In this document: piece by piece, positions 19,415 to 29,000 of the stretch | Numbering within the stretch: the stretch's first letter is position 1 | How the letters are laid out: each line of letters opens with the position of its first letter | Source of the DNA: a virus | DNA length: 43,837 bases | Reading direction: 5' to 3' (one strand) | IMG/VR virus record: IMGVR_UViG_3300009085_000010 | Location: 1 to 43,837 of that record | Program-made: the position numbers and the translations under genes | The notes under the pieces: generated by a model | Database searches by the model: none | Seen by the model: the letters and a program-made list of their open reading frames with translations, nothing else | What the model was told of the DNA's origin: nothing

Positions 19415-20470
19415 GTGCAAGTGGTTCCAACAGGCTGGACGTGGCTGCACTCTACTCTGTTGGATAATCCCAGTCACGGCCCCGCTTGTGCATGTGGTTC
19501 CAACAGGCTGGACGTGACTGCACGCCTGAACCTGGTGGAAGCCTGGATTTTAAGAGAAGTGCAAGTGGTTCCGACAGGATGGATGTGATTGCACGCAGCG
19601 CCACGGGCCGCTGGACCACAATCTGAACTGGCAGTGCGAATGGTTCCGGATGACTGGACGAGGCTGCACGGAAGTAGTGCGTTCACCACTTCGGCCACCG
19701 CCGGAGGGTGCAAGTGGTTCCGGATGACTGGACGTGATTGCACGTCGTAACCATCTACGCCAGGTGAAGGCCTCCGCCAAGTGCAAGTGGTTCCAATGGG
19801 CTGGATGTGACTGCACCACGCCTACCTCAGCCAGTCGAGCAGCCAGGCACCGCCCAGTGCATGTGGTTCCGGAGGGCTGGATGTGACTGCACGAGGCATT
19901 CCCGCTGATAAAAGAGCAAGCCAGGGGGGTGCATGTGGTTCCGGAGGGCTGGATGTGATTGCACCTGCAGCCCCACTGTCCGTGGCTGTGGAACTCGGGC
20001 GTGCAAGTGGTTCCGAACGGCTGGATGTGATTGCACACTCGTTGGATTGAAATTGACTTGATTTCAATCCAAGTGCATGTGGTTCCGACGCTGGATGTGA
20101 CTGCACAAAGCTTTTGGCGAAATCAAGGGTGTGACGCCTCGGTGTGCAAGTGGTTCCGAACGGCTGGATGTGACTGCACTCTTGAGCGCGATCGTTTAGG
20201 ACCTCCGGCAAATCGGGTGCATGTGGTTCCGGAGGGCTGGATGTGACTGCACCAAGTAGCTTTGCCACTGAGTATTGAACTTCCCCAGATGTGAAAGTGG
20301 TTCCGAAGGGCTGGATGTGACTGCACCGAGTGCCAGCCGCCGTGTCTGCGCCTGTGCAAGTGGTTCCGAACGGCTGGACGTGATTGCACGTCCTTGATCC
20401 TCCCACGAACCTTCGCGAGGGTTCGCGAGGGTTCGCGCGCATAGGGTTCCGACGCTGGACGTGACCACAC
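19415..20470 (+). CRISPR. CRISPR array, 15 repeats and 14 spacers
   Basis: Repeats are 36 bp: GTGCAWGTGGTTCC, six variable bases, then CTGGAYGTGAYTGCAC. The ends GTGCA/TGCAC are complementary. Starts: 19415, 19488, 19559, 19634, 19708, 19781, 19857, 19929, 20001, 20073 (34 bp), 20144, 20217, 20291, 20354, 20437 (34 bp, degenerate). Spacers are 37, 35, 39, 38, 37, 40, 36, 36, 36, 37, 37, 38, 27 and 47 bp, all different. The variable six bases (AACAGG, GACAGG, GGATGA, AATGGG, GGAGGG, GAACGG, GAAGGG) fall in the predicted loop between TCC and GGA. No cas1, cas2 or processing nuclease is encoded in the window. Spacer 1 matches 19250-19286. Spacer 9 (20037-20072) is a perfect inverted repeat. Orientation is taken from gene direction and terminal degeneracy. 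Confidence 0.92.
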
Positions 20471-20609
20471 GAAGCCAACGATTAGTCTGGAAGTGTCGGC
20501 ACTGATCGAGAAGAAAAAACCCTTGCAATCGTTGCGTAATTCATGGTATTCCGCGATGTTTTCCGCAATTTAACCGCATTTCTAAATTGTTCCACGCCGT
20601 TTCGCTAGA
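20471..20609. other. Intergenic segment beyond the array, no feature recognised
   Basis: Between the last repeat and the terminator of the tail-spike gene. I see no reading frame with a ribosome site and no hairpin of note. Confidence 0.5.
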
Positions 20610-20649
20610 GAAAAAAGAGAAAGGGAGACTGCACTGAAAAATGTGCAGT
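20610..20649 (-). terminator. Probable terminator of the late operon
   Basis: ACTGCAC (20628-20634) and GTGCAGT (20643-20649) pair around eight bases directly after the tail-spike stop; on the minus strand a pyrimidine tract with TTTTTT (20611-20616) follows. The stem shares GACTGCAC with the CRISPR repeat end, probably by chance. Confidence 0.5.
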
Positions 20650-22671
20650 TCAGGTTTGAGCGCCGACGACAGTTCCATCTGTGTCACTGACAGGAGCCCC
20701 GCTTTTTATGCGCAAATCTCCGGTTGAATCCACCCATAAGTAATAAGCGCCTAAAATCAAGGGTTGATCGCTCCAGGAAGACCCTACTATCCTTAAATCA
20801 TCGACATAAAACTTATATATGAAATTGACATTAGTATGCGCACCGGCAAAAGACCATTTGCTATTCGCTATGACATGATTTTTATTTATCAAAACAACAG
20901 CGGTACCCCCAAGAATATTTGTAGGATTGATATTGAAGGCCCTAGCCACTCCGGTTAAAGGCATCAGAATATAATTATTTTCTATCAGGTAATAATTACT
21001 TGGATAAGTCGAGCCATAAGCGTGCAGTGTTACCATACCGTAGTGAGAAACAGATAGAGCACTTGCGTCTACCATGTTATTGCAAACCTTCAAATTTATG
21101 CAGGACTGTATTTGTATTGATGAATATTGGTTAGTAGCGGTATGGTATGTCATGTTTCCTTGAATTAAAACATGTGAGGTGGTGCCATTTATATCTGGGG
21201 AATCCTGTCCCACTAAAATATCGTATTTGTTGCCATTCCTAAACAGACAATTACTGACTATGCAGTTGTCAGCGTCCCCGCCTTCCCTGCCGGTAAACCA
21301 TAGTGCAGTATCATTGTTATCATAGAATTTGCATTGATTGACCAGGATGTTTTTACATCCCGAAAGTTGTAATGCTGCCAGATTGTAAGTTTGCAAGGTA
21401 TTCCCGACTCTGTGATTCAAAAATACACAGTTTTCAACTATCACATCATTACCGCTGTCAACGTATAATGCATGTCTGCCTGTATTTTTAAAGATACAAT
21501 TGGACACGTGAACATGGGAATCTGGACGCCCAGCAGTATCAAAGCCGAGACTGCACGCCAGCCCCAACCCCTGGCCTGATACAACGCCTTCAGATTCATC
21601 ATACATTGTATCAAATAGGCAGTTTTCAACGCTTACATATAAGAAGTAACCCGCCGACTGCTGATTAATGTTAAGACCAAAAGAATGATTTTTGAATGTT
21701 ATATTTCTAAATATAGCATGCTCAACGGTTGTTCCGCTATAATTACCTATTGCAGGCAAATCGTATCTTGTTTCAGGTATTCCTGTGATAATAAAATCCT
21801 CAATTACAAGATAATCAATAGCAACGCTTTGAACTATTTCAATCCAAGATAAATCATGGTCAGTAAGATAAAGTATGGCACCATTACCCATTAAATGTGT
21901 AGACCCCATAATGGTAATTGCCTTTTCAACTACATAGGTTTTCCCATTAGTAAATAACAAACGCTTTCCTACCGCAGCATTCAAAGCCGCCTGGATTGCG
22001 TCCGCATCGTCTGTTTCCCCATCGCCAACAGCCCCAAAGTCATCAACAGAAAGCAATTCCAGTAGCTTAGTGCTCAGCGTTCGACCTACCGCCCCGGTTA
22101 GATTATGTCTATAACCGACTAGAGCGGCCCCTTTCGCCACGTCTGTATTACTGATTAGATCCTGCATCCCCTGTACAGAAATAGCCGTGGTGCTCACTAT
22201 CGCCGTTCCGGCAGCATTCCAGGCGAGAACATGGTCAGGATCGGGCCGGGGAAGGACATAAGAGAACCCTGAAGGAGCTGACACAGGCGCGATCATTGCG
22301 CGGTCTATCTGCTCCTGAAGCTGCTGTGACACCATCAAACTGCGATCATAAGCGTCCTCATGCCTTTCCGGGAAGAAAGCGCCCTGGTTCCTGAAGTGCG
22401 TTGGCTGGTTCAATGGCAGATCACGAAGGATGATCAGGCGATAATTGAGCGCCAGATTGCCATCCAATAAATTGACAAATCCACCTAAAGAATTGCCTTC
22501 GCCATCGACAGAATAATGAATGCCCAAGATCAGAGTATTCTCATTCCCGTCAAGGTCTACCCTGATCACTGTCAAGTCAGTGTCATTGAAAACTTTAAAG
22601 TTATAGTGATAACTGGATAGCAGGCCCGTGCCCGTATATTCTACGCGGTTGTGTGTAGTGGTTAATGTCAT
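20650..22671 (-). CDS. Tail spike: T7-type tail-fibre N-terminus with beta-helix body
   Basis: 673 aa from ATG at 22669-22671, with AAGGGG eight bases upstream; an upstream start at 22785 lies in the mobile element. Residues 1-150 match the T7 gp17 anchor (HNRVEYTGTGLLSSYHYNFK, LILRDLPLNQPTHFRNQGAF, then ERHEDAYDRSLMVSQQLQEQ), which attaches the fibre to the tail. From about residue 210 the motif DDFGAVGDGETDDADAIQAA opens a pectate-lyase-type parallel beta helix, as in capsule-degrading spikes, followed by many short NCxF/VxNC repeats. Likely host-surface binding and polysaccharide depolymerase; catalytic residues not identified. Last gene of the late operon. Confidence 0.85.
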   Translation of the reverse strand: MTLTTTHNRVEYTGTGLLSSYHYNFKVFNDTDLTVIRVDLDGNENTLILGIHYSVDGEGNSLGGFVNLLDGNLALNYRLIILRDLPLNQPTHFRNQGAFFPERHEDAYDRSLMVSQQLQEQIDRAMIAPVSAPSGFSYVLPRPDPDHVLAWNAAGTAIVSTTAISVQGMQDLISNTDVAKGAALVGYRHNLTGAVGRTLSTKLLELLSVDDFGAVGDGETDDADAIQAALNAAVGKRLLFTNGKTYVVEKAITIMGSTHLMGNGAILYLTDHDLSWIEIVQSVAIDYLVIEDFIITGIPETRYDLPAIGNYSGTTVEHAIFRNITFKNHSFGLNINQQSAGYFLYVSVENCLFDTMYDESEGVVSGQGLGLACSLGFDTAGRPDSHVHVSNCIFKNTGRHALYVDSGNDVIVENCVFLNHRVGNTLQTYNLAALQLSGCKNILVNQCKFYDNNDTALWFTGREGGDADNCIVSNCLFRNGNKYDILVGQDSPDINGTTSHVLIQGNMTYHTATNQYSSIQIQSCINLKVCNNMVDASALSVSHYGMVTLHAYGSTYPSNYYLIENNYILMPLTGVARAFNINPTNILGGTAVVLINKNHVIANSKWSFAGAHTNVNFIYKFYVDDLRIVGSSWSDQPLILGAYYLWVDSTGDLRIKSGAPVSDTDGTVVGAQT

Positions 22672-22747
22672 GATAAACCCCTTTTTACCATTATGCGCTG
22701 AAGTCCCGCCACCTTCAGGTGGGGGATGAAAGCGTGCTTTTCGGTGG

Positions 22748-22776
22748 TTGACACAATATGCTCCATAACTTAAGCT
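22748..22776 (+). promoter_or_regulatory. Candidate tnpB promoter
   Basis: A perfect -35 (TTGACA, 22748-22753) is followed after 17 bases by TAAGCT (22771-22776), a poor -10. It is 20 bases upstream of the gene. Confidence 0.35.
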
Positions 22777-22796
22777 GAAATACATGGAGCTTGATT

Positions 22797-23924
22797 TTGC
22801 GTAAAACCTTCCAGTATCGCCTCTATCCTACGAAGTCTCAACTTCGTATGCTGGAAGCAATTTTGGAAGAATGCCGTTGGGTCTACAATGAAACCCTTGC
22901 ATCCAAGAAGAATCTCTTTGAACTGGCTGGTGTGAGCCTTGGGCTTTATGACACTCAGAGCTATCTTCCTTTTTGGAAAGAGAATAGAATTTCTCTCAAT
23001 CTGGTTCATTCCCAAGTTCTTCAAGAGTCTCAGATTCGTGTGGATCTTGCATTCAAAGCGTTCTTTCGTCGTGTGAAAGCGGGAGAAGAACCGGGCTATC
23101 CACGATTCAAAGGGAAGGGATGCTATGACAGTTTCACATTCACGCAAAGCGGCTTTTCTCTTTTGGGAAACGGTGTGAAGCTTTCCAAGATTGGAACGAT
23201 CAAAGCCATCGTTCATCGCCCCATTGAAGGCAAAACCAAAACGCTCACTATCCGCCGGACATCTACAGGAAAATGGTTCGCGTGTTTTAGCTGTGAATTG
23301 CCAGATGTTGAAATAGTTCCTTGTGCTATTGAATCCAGGATCGGTATTGATCTTGGCTTGAAGACTTTTGCCACCATGAGTAATGGTGAGACGGTTAAGA
23401 ATCCCAGAACATTCAAGACCTATGCCACTCGTCTTGCTAAGGCATCCCAGCGCCGAGAACTGAAGCCCAAGGGATCTTCTGAACGCAAGAAAACAAGAAT
23501 AATCGAATCGAAGATTCATGAGCGTATCGCCAATGTTCGCAAAGACTTTGCGCATAAAACCTCGTTGGCTATCGTGCAGAAATACGATCTCATTGCCCTT
23601 GAAAAACTCGATACAAAAGAAATGCTGGAATCCGGCACTCAAGCAATGAGCCGTAGTATTGCCGATGTAGCTTGGTCTCAATTTGTTCAATTCACCCAAT
23701 ACAAGGCTGCAAGCGCCGGTAAACGGGTCATTCTGGTTGATCCGACGAACACTACGAAAGAGTGTTCTCGATGTGGTGTTCTGGTTCCAAAAGATCTTTC
23801 TGAGCGGGTGCATCGGTGCGCCTGTGGTTTGGAAATGGATCGGGATCATAACGCTGCCATAAATATTCTCAGACGTGGGCTAGCGTCTGTGGGCCTCAAC
23901 CACCCAAGAAGCCCCCGACTTTAG
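22797..23924 (+). CDS. tnpB: TnpB RNA-guided nuclease, catalytic residues intact
   Basis: 375 aa from TTG at 22797, eight bases after GGAG; a TTG two codons earlier is also possible. Standard TnpB: N-terminal KTFQYRLYPTKSQLRMLE; RuvC-I GIDLGLKTFATMSNGE (Asp, codon 23349); RuvC-II LIALEKLD (Glu, codon 23601); zinc ribbon CSRCG and CACG; RuvC-III MDRDHNAAINILRRG (Asp, codon 23844). TnpB cuts DNA matching the guide that follows the element's right end, which preserves the element. The 3' end of the gene runs into the right-end hairpin, as is usual for omega-RNA overlap. It is only a distant relative of the dead effector at 17473, so the two were acquired separately or diverged long ago. Confidence 0.93.
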   Translation: MRKTFQYRLYPTKSQLRMLEAILEECRWVYNETLASKKNLFELAGVSLGLYDTQSYLPFWKENRISLNLVHSQVLQESQIRVDLAFKAFFRRVKAGEEPGYPRFKGKGCYDSFTFTQSGFSLLGNGVKLSKIGTIKAIVHRPIEGKTKTLTIRRTSTGKWFACFSCELPDVEIVPCAIESRIGIDLGLKTFATMSNGETVKNPRTFKTYATRLAKASQRRELKPKGSSERKKTRIIESKIHERIANVRKDFAHKTSLAIVQKYDLIALEKLDTKEMLESGTQAMSRSIADVAWSQFVQFTQYKAASAGKRVILVDPTNTTKECSRCGVLVPKDLSERVHRCACGLEMDRDHNAAINILRRGLASVGLNHPRSPRL

Positions 23925-23940
23925 GCGGGGGAGTAGTCAC
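23909..23940 (+). ncRNA. 3' end of the putative omega-RNA scaffold of tnpB
   Basis: GAAGCCCCCGACTTTAGGCG followed by GGGGAGTAGTCAC forms the right-end hairpin that contains the tnpB stop codon. In this family the RNA scaffold ends at the element boundary and the next 15-20 bases of host DNA are the guide. Here these would be the end of the tail-fibre gene. By analogy only. Confidence 0.5.
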
Positions 23941-26033
23941 GTGGCTATAAGTCCATGCGTCCTGTCTTTGGCTAGAGAAAGATTAAGCTTTGTTTTCAAT
24001 TCATTGGCAAGCGCTATTACAGTCGTTAAATCTGTAGCGTCAGCGCTGGCAACATCAGCAATTGCCGCTTGCCTAGCCCCAACGACTTGAAAGCCATTAA
24101 TTTTAATAACTTTTCCGGTTGTAAGATCTAGAACGCTGTTTAATGTCGTTACACCCGTGGAACCTTCAACAAATAGAAGCCGGGTTTCTTTCCCATCATA
24201 AACGCTGAAATTTCTAAACTGAGTAGTTCCATTCAGATAACCGTGGTAATTAAAAGATATTGTGGTTACTCCGTCATATTCTTCTGAAGATATCCTGTTA
24301 GTTCTTACCGTGATACCTATAGTTGAAGCGCCTAAAATGTTTACGACACCGCTAAAAGTTTGCGTCCCTGCAAACGTTTGCGCCGCGTCTGTCCGTGCCA
24401 TGGTCGCGTTGGCATCAGGCACCGTGATTACTCGCGTCGATCCCGCCGCCATGCCCGTGAGTTGCGCAAGGCCCGTAGTAGAAGGAGACTTCAAAGAAGC
24501 CGCGCTGCCGGTAGTCGAAGCATTCACCGCCGCTTTTTCGGTGTCCAGCTCGTCTATCGCATTTTGGACGTTGGTTGCAGCAATGTTCCCCGTGGGTGTA
24601 TAGCTGACATTCAGCGCGTTGACTGCCGTGGTGCCCCCACCCGGTAAAGATGTGGACGTTCGATAATCGGTTGATTCCTGAAAAGTGCCATCACCCTTGA
24701 AAATCCAACGGTAGATCAATTTCATTTCAGGAGTCAGAAAGCCTATGGTAGACGGTGCCGCCGCCGCTCGCGCCGCCGCGATGTTGTTAAAAGCAGACGT
24801 CTTTGAACCCGTCAAAATATAGATCGGTCGGTCAATGTCCGTCGATGCATAAGCCCAAACGACTACATATTCATTTGCCCCGGCATCGGTCAGCGCATAG
24901 GCCGCGTCTGACTTTGGATACTGCACACGGCTTGTTCCTGCGTTCCAAAGGTAGGGGCGGTCATTTCCGGCGTTGTCAACGCCATTTGCCCAGGTGTAGG
25001 TTGAAGCCGCCGTTTCATACCAATTCCGACAGAGGGTCTGTTGTGCAATGGAAAAATCAATGTCCTCATCATGGATATGGCCGGATTCAATCTGAATTTT
25101 GGATTGTGCGCCAGTCGGATACGTTTGAATCAACCCGCTTTCGTACCGCGTTGAGATGGTGTCATGTGCCCATTCGTGCCAAGCCAGGTTCCTTTGTGCG
25201 CCGTGCCTTTCGTCTGACACTGCCCCCGCCGTGCCATTCCAATAAATCGTTGCGACAGGCGCCAAACCGGCAATGATCGACCAGGCACTCATGGAATTCT
25301 GCAAGGCGCCGGTAGCATCAAAATAAATGAAATGCAGGCCGACCGTGGCGGGAATCGTCGTGGAGCAGCTTGCCCCGCCGGTTTTCAGGATTTTGACGGC
25401 ATCCAAATAGATGGCGAAATTGGCCCCCGTGGGCGCAATGGTCAGGGTGCGGGTGGACAAAGATAAGGTGTTGTCTGTCCTGCTCAAGAAACCACTGGTG
25501 AAATGCGTTTCCGCTGCCAGTGTCCACCACGGGGCGATAGCAGCCGCAGCCGTGCCCGCTGGGTCTGCCCCCACGTCCCCAGCCGTCAGCCCATGCGGCG
25601 CAAAGCCGTAAGTTGTAGCACTCAAGGCTTTCAGGAAATGGCCGGCCGTTTTCCCGGTGATCGTGTGCAGTGCTCCATCCAGGGTATGCGCTGTTGGTGT
25701 CCGGGCATCGGATAGCCGCGCGTCGTTCCCTTCGCATGCGGTCCCTGCGGTCGTGCCGATTACCAGGGTAGAACTACCTGCCCCTATCGCCGTTCTGAAA
25801 TCCGCGTCTGATAGTTCAGAAATCGTGTTGTCAGCGTTGATTCTGAAAAACCGGATTGCGAAAGGATCAGGCGCAGCCATCAGCGCCCGACCTACCGCCG
25901 TGCTATCTGAAATCTGGGCAGCCGGGTGGACGTGTGCCGCTGGCGGCTGAGGAACGCCAACCACGGTATTCGTCAGTGTTCCCTCATCGGGAAAAATAGG
26001 CTGAGGATTGGTTTCCTTCCTGAAATAAGCCAT
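23937..26033 (-). CDS. Tail fibre or fibre-like receptor-binding protein
   Basis: 698 aa. N-terminus MAYFRKETNPQPIFPDEGTL, then a repeat-type region with HPAAQISDSTAVGRALMAA, and several GLTAGDVGADPAGTA and GTACEGNDARLSDARTPTAH phrases typical of phage tail-fibre shafts. Central domain (about 170-450) is beta-rich and Trp/Tyr-rich. Then collagen-like/TQTFSG fibre motifs, and a helical end (TDLTTVIALANELKTKLNLS). No intramolecular chaperone motif seen. The stop codon is contributed by the TnpB element (TCAC). Start overlaps the stop of the giant protein gene (TAATG). Confidence 0.82.
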   Translation of the reverse strand: MAYFRKETNPQPIFPDEGTLTNTVVGVPQPPAAHVHPAAQISDSTAVGRALMAAPDPFAIRFFRINADNTISELSDADFRTAIGAGSSTLVIGTTAGTACEGNDARLSDARTPTAHTLDGALHTITGKTAGHFLKALSATTYGFAPHGLTAGDVGADPAGTAAAAIAPWWTLAAETHFTSGFLSRTDNTLSLSTRTLTIAPTGANFAIYLDAVKILKTGGASCSTTIPATVGLHFIYFDATGALQNSMSAWSIIAGLAPVATIYWNGTAGAVSDERHGAQRNLAWHEWAHDTISTRYESGLIQTYPTGAQSKIQIESGHIHDEDIDFSIAQQTLCRNWYETAASTYTWANGVDNAGNDRPYLWNAGTSRVQYPKSDAAYALTDAGANEYVVVWAYASTDIDRPIYILTGSKTSAFNNIAAARAAAAPSTIGFLTPEMKLIYRWIFKGDGTFQESTDYRTSTSLPGGGTTAVNALNVSYTPTGNIAATNVQNAIDELDTEKAAVNASTTGSAASLKSPSTTGLAQLTGMAAGSTRVITVPDANATMARTDAAQTFAGTQTFSGVVNILGASTIGITVRTNRISSEEYDGVTTISFNYHGYLNGTTQFRNFSVYDGKETRLLFVEGSTGVTTLNSVLDLTTGKVIKINGFQVVGARQAAIADVASADATDLTTVIALANELKTKLNLSLAKDRTHGLIAT

Positions 26034-29000
26034 TAGTCACCACCTTTCGGTTTAGGTGGGGGTCCAAACAATAGATTGCGCGTATGTTGAGTACCTGAGT
26101 CCGGTTTATCGCGCTTGCCTGATTCGAGCTGATCCAGATACCGATAAGTGGTTCCTATCTGGCCGCTTCCAGGAATGCCAAACAACAAGCCAGCGCTTTC
26201 CATGCCGGTCATGAAAAAATCATCCCATTCCACATCTTTTTCATCGTCCGCGAGGTCAGACGCCATCTTGGTTGCTTTGATGAATTTCTCCATCACAGTT
26301 TGCACCGGGGTGTATTTGTAGTCGTAACCACCTTCCAACGCGCTCACAACATCGCGGAGTAAGGGCACCGAGGAGGGAAGGCCAAAAATGAGTTTTCCAG
26401 CCAGGTATTTCTTACGATCTTCGTCATCCTCCGGAATCTTATTTTTCAGGAAGTCCGCCAGGATCGGCGAAATGATACCGACCATCAACAAGGCGAATAC
26501 TGAAGACGCCACTTTCTTGTTGCTGCCGATATTTGCCAATGCTTCACGAGTGATACCATAGCTATTTATGGCATCACCCATGAACATTGTAATGAACTTG
26601 AGGCCCATATCACCGGCAGATTGCAAGCTTGTCAGATCTTTTGGAGCGCCGGTCATCAGCTTGAGCCTGACCACCCTGTCAGCTTCCTTGATGGCGGTTG
26701 ACGTGTTTTTGCCCTCGGCGGTGGCTTGATCGAATGCCGCCCACCAGGTGGTGGTAGACGTCAGCGCATCGGCGATAGCCAGCCCTTTGAACCCCCACCG
26801 CTGAGCAGCCGCCAACGCCCCATCTTTCCCGGCAAGCCGACGCATTGCCCCTCTGACATCCCTGTCCAGGTTTTCAGCCCTGCCCCGCATTTCGTGGCTC
26901 ATCTCGCGCATCTGATCGAGCATCGGAAAACCAGCTTGGCCCCCGGTTGCCACGTATTGCGCGAATTCTGCACTAAATTTTGCCCCAGATCGAACCAGAT
27001 ATTGCGGTTTGACGGCATGTGCCCCCACCAGCACTCTGGTCCAATCTGCTGCCTGGACGAAGACAGAAGACGCCCGAAAGCCCAACGTAGCGACAACCAT
27101 ATTCTGCCGCGTGGTTTGTAACAGATGGCGCCAGCCCAGGATCGAGGGATCATTCACCCCGCTCGTATCGTTAACAGTATTTAACAACCAAGGCCAGAAT
27201 TCCCGCGCGTATTCAGGCCCGATGGTTTCATTGAGCGAATTCATCACCCGCTCATCGCGTAGTAATTTGGCAACACTCGTCACAGCTTCACGGTGGGAAA
27301 GATCCTTGATCACTTTGGGAATATGACGCCCGAGAACGCTTTCAAAGTCGAGAAGCATCTTTCTTGCGAAATTCTCGACGCGCTCTTTTGTGTGCCCGGT
27401 TGATGTTCTTGGGTAGCTGACCCGCTTGGTCTGCTCGTCATATACAGCGTCAGCTTGCTGTTTACCGGCGTTCGACTCGTCAGGAGCGTAAACCACCGGA
27501 TAATAGCCGCCGCGCAGACGGAGAACTTCCCCGTCTGCCAGCGTTATGTCTATTGGTTTTATGTCTACTTTCTTCGGCGCTATGCCGTTCAGCCTTAATT
27601 CTTGCGCTTCGATTTCTGGCCAGAGGGTTTCCAGGGAATCCCAAACGCTTTGAATGAACAGCCATTCTTCCTTGGTCAGGACGTCCAACGCCTTGGCCAT
27701 GGCTTCAATACCCGGTAAATCTGTGAGTTTTTCGCCCTTGAGCATTTTCTGGTAATTGGAATCATTGCCGGTATTCAGGCCCGCGCTGATGATCCATTTC
27801 CTGGTCACAGGTCCCAGCCCAGGGATATCAATGATTTCATCGAGATTCTTCCGGATGGCTTTGGGCATCAGTTCAAGCGCCGCCGCAATCCTGGCGGTCA
27901 TGTCCCTGGTCAGCTCATACTCTTTGTATTGCGCCAGACATATCGGCTCGAAGATGGCCCGCCGCCACCACCCGTTGATATCCCCGCCATCCAGCCGGTC
28001 AATCCATTGTTCCATCTTGATCAGAGAGGCATCAAGCGTCTTTGCCTTGGATACTGCCTTTTTGATCGCCCCTTTGGTGTTCGGATCTCTTGGGAGTGGC
28101 TTGATTGCGAAATTGGAATAGGCGGAGTCGTTCAGACCAGCGACCGCTTCTTCTTTGTCTGCTTTTTTGCCGTCGATCAATATCTTTCCCTGATCGCCTG
28201 CCGCCGTCTCGATCGCCTTAAGAGCTGTATAGACAGCTTCCAATTCCGGCCCTGTCAGCTCCCGATAGTTCTTTGTGGTGTCAGAGTAGAGTAAAGGATC
28301 GAGTTCCGGGAGCTCCCCATCCTCGAATTTTTCCTTCAGGAAAGCCCCGATATCCTGCCTGATCATCGCCCGGGTTTCGAGGAAAAGCTTGGTTTCCTTC
28401 GTCCACTGGAAGCGGTCCAGGATTCCGTAAATCTGAGCCAGGTAGACCAGTTCCCCCTGGTCCCCCCCGGCTTTGGCAATCCTCTGCTGAGCCGAAGGCT
28501 TAAAAAACTTCCTTACATATTTCTCCACCTTGGCTTCGAATTCCTGCAACTTTCGCGCTTCACGGTAAAGGAAATGATTCAGCAGTTCCTTTTCCTTGGC
28601 ATCTCCCGCCGCGCCGTAGTCTTTATTGGCCAGCGCCCGGAAGGCTTCCCCGCTGAATTTACGTTGTGCAGTCAGGTATTTGTTGGGGTTGATGTCCAGG
28701 ATCCGGATGCCGGAAATGATTTCCTTGGCAGCATCCTTGAACATGGACATCGGCGGCACTTCATTGACTACGCCCTTGGCCCAGAAGTCCTCCGTCTGCC
28801 GCCCTTGCCTTTCCCTTTGCACTTGTTCCTTGAGTTGATCGGCATTTTCCTTTCCTTCCTTTCTCGCCTGTTGCACGGCAGGAGCCGCCTCGCGCTGAGC
28901 CCGGCGAAACTCGCGCAATTCTATGATCTTTTCTTCGGGATCCCCGGCATGAATAGAATCCTGTGCAGCTTCGGCGATCAAAGCGGGATCCAGGGGATCA

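Larger units (their letters stand above)
22688..23940 (+). mobile_element. TnpB-only IS200/IS605-type insertion element
   Basis: Left end CCATTATGCGCTGAAG with hairpin at 22688-22727; right end with CCCCCG/CGGGGG hairpin (23912-23931) and TAGTCAC to 23940. The target TTTTTAC lies directly to the left. No TnpA transposase is present, so it needs one in trans. It sits between the tail-fibre and tail-spike genes, against the direction of the late operon. Removing it in thought rejoins GTAAAAAGG to the tail-fibre end and gives ACG TAA, so the insertion replaced one stop codon by another. Confidence 0.82.

Noticed and set aside
19415-20470. Plain minisatellite instead of CRISPR
   Set aside because: Unique spacers of near-constant length, complementary repeat ends, an effector gene beside it and an exact spacer match all favour CRISPR.
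19259-20528. Several overlapping reading frames across the array (for example 218, 162 and 115 aa on the minus strand) with repeated NHLHP or GTTCT words
   Set aside because: They are products of the CRISPR repeats read in frame; no ribosome sites, and spacers give unrelated sequence.
22770-23849. 359-aa minus-strand frame over tnpB
   Set aside because: Antisense shadow of a well-conserved TnpB frame.
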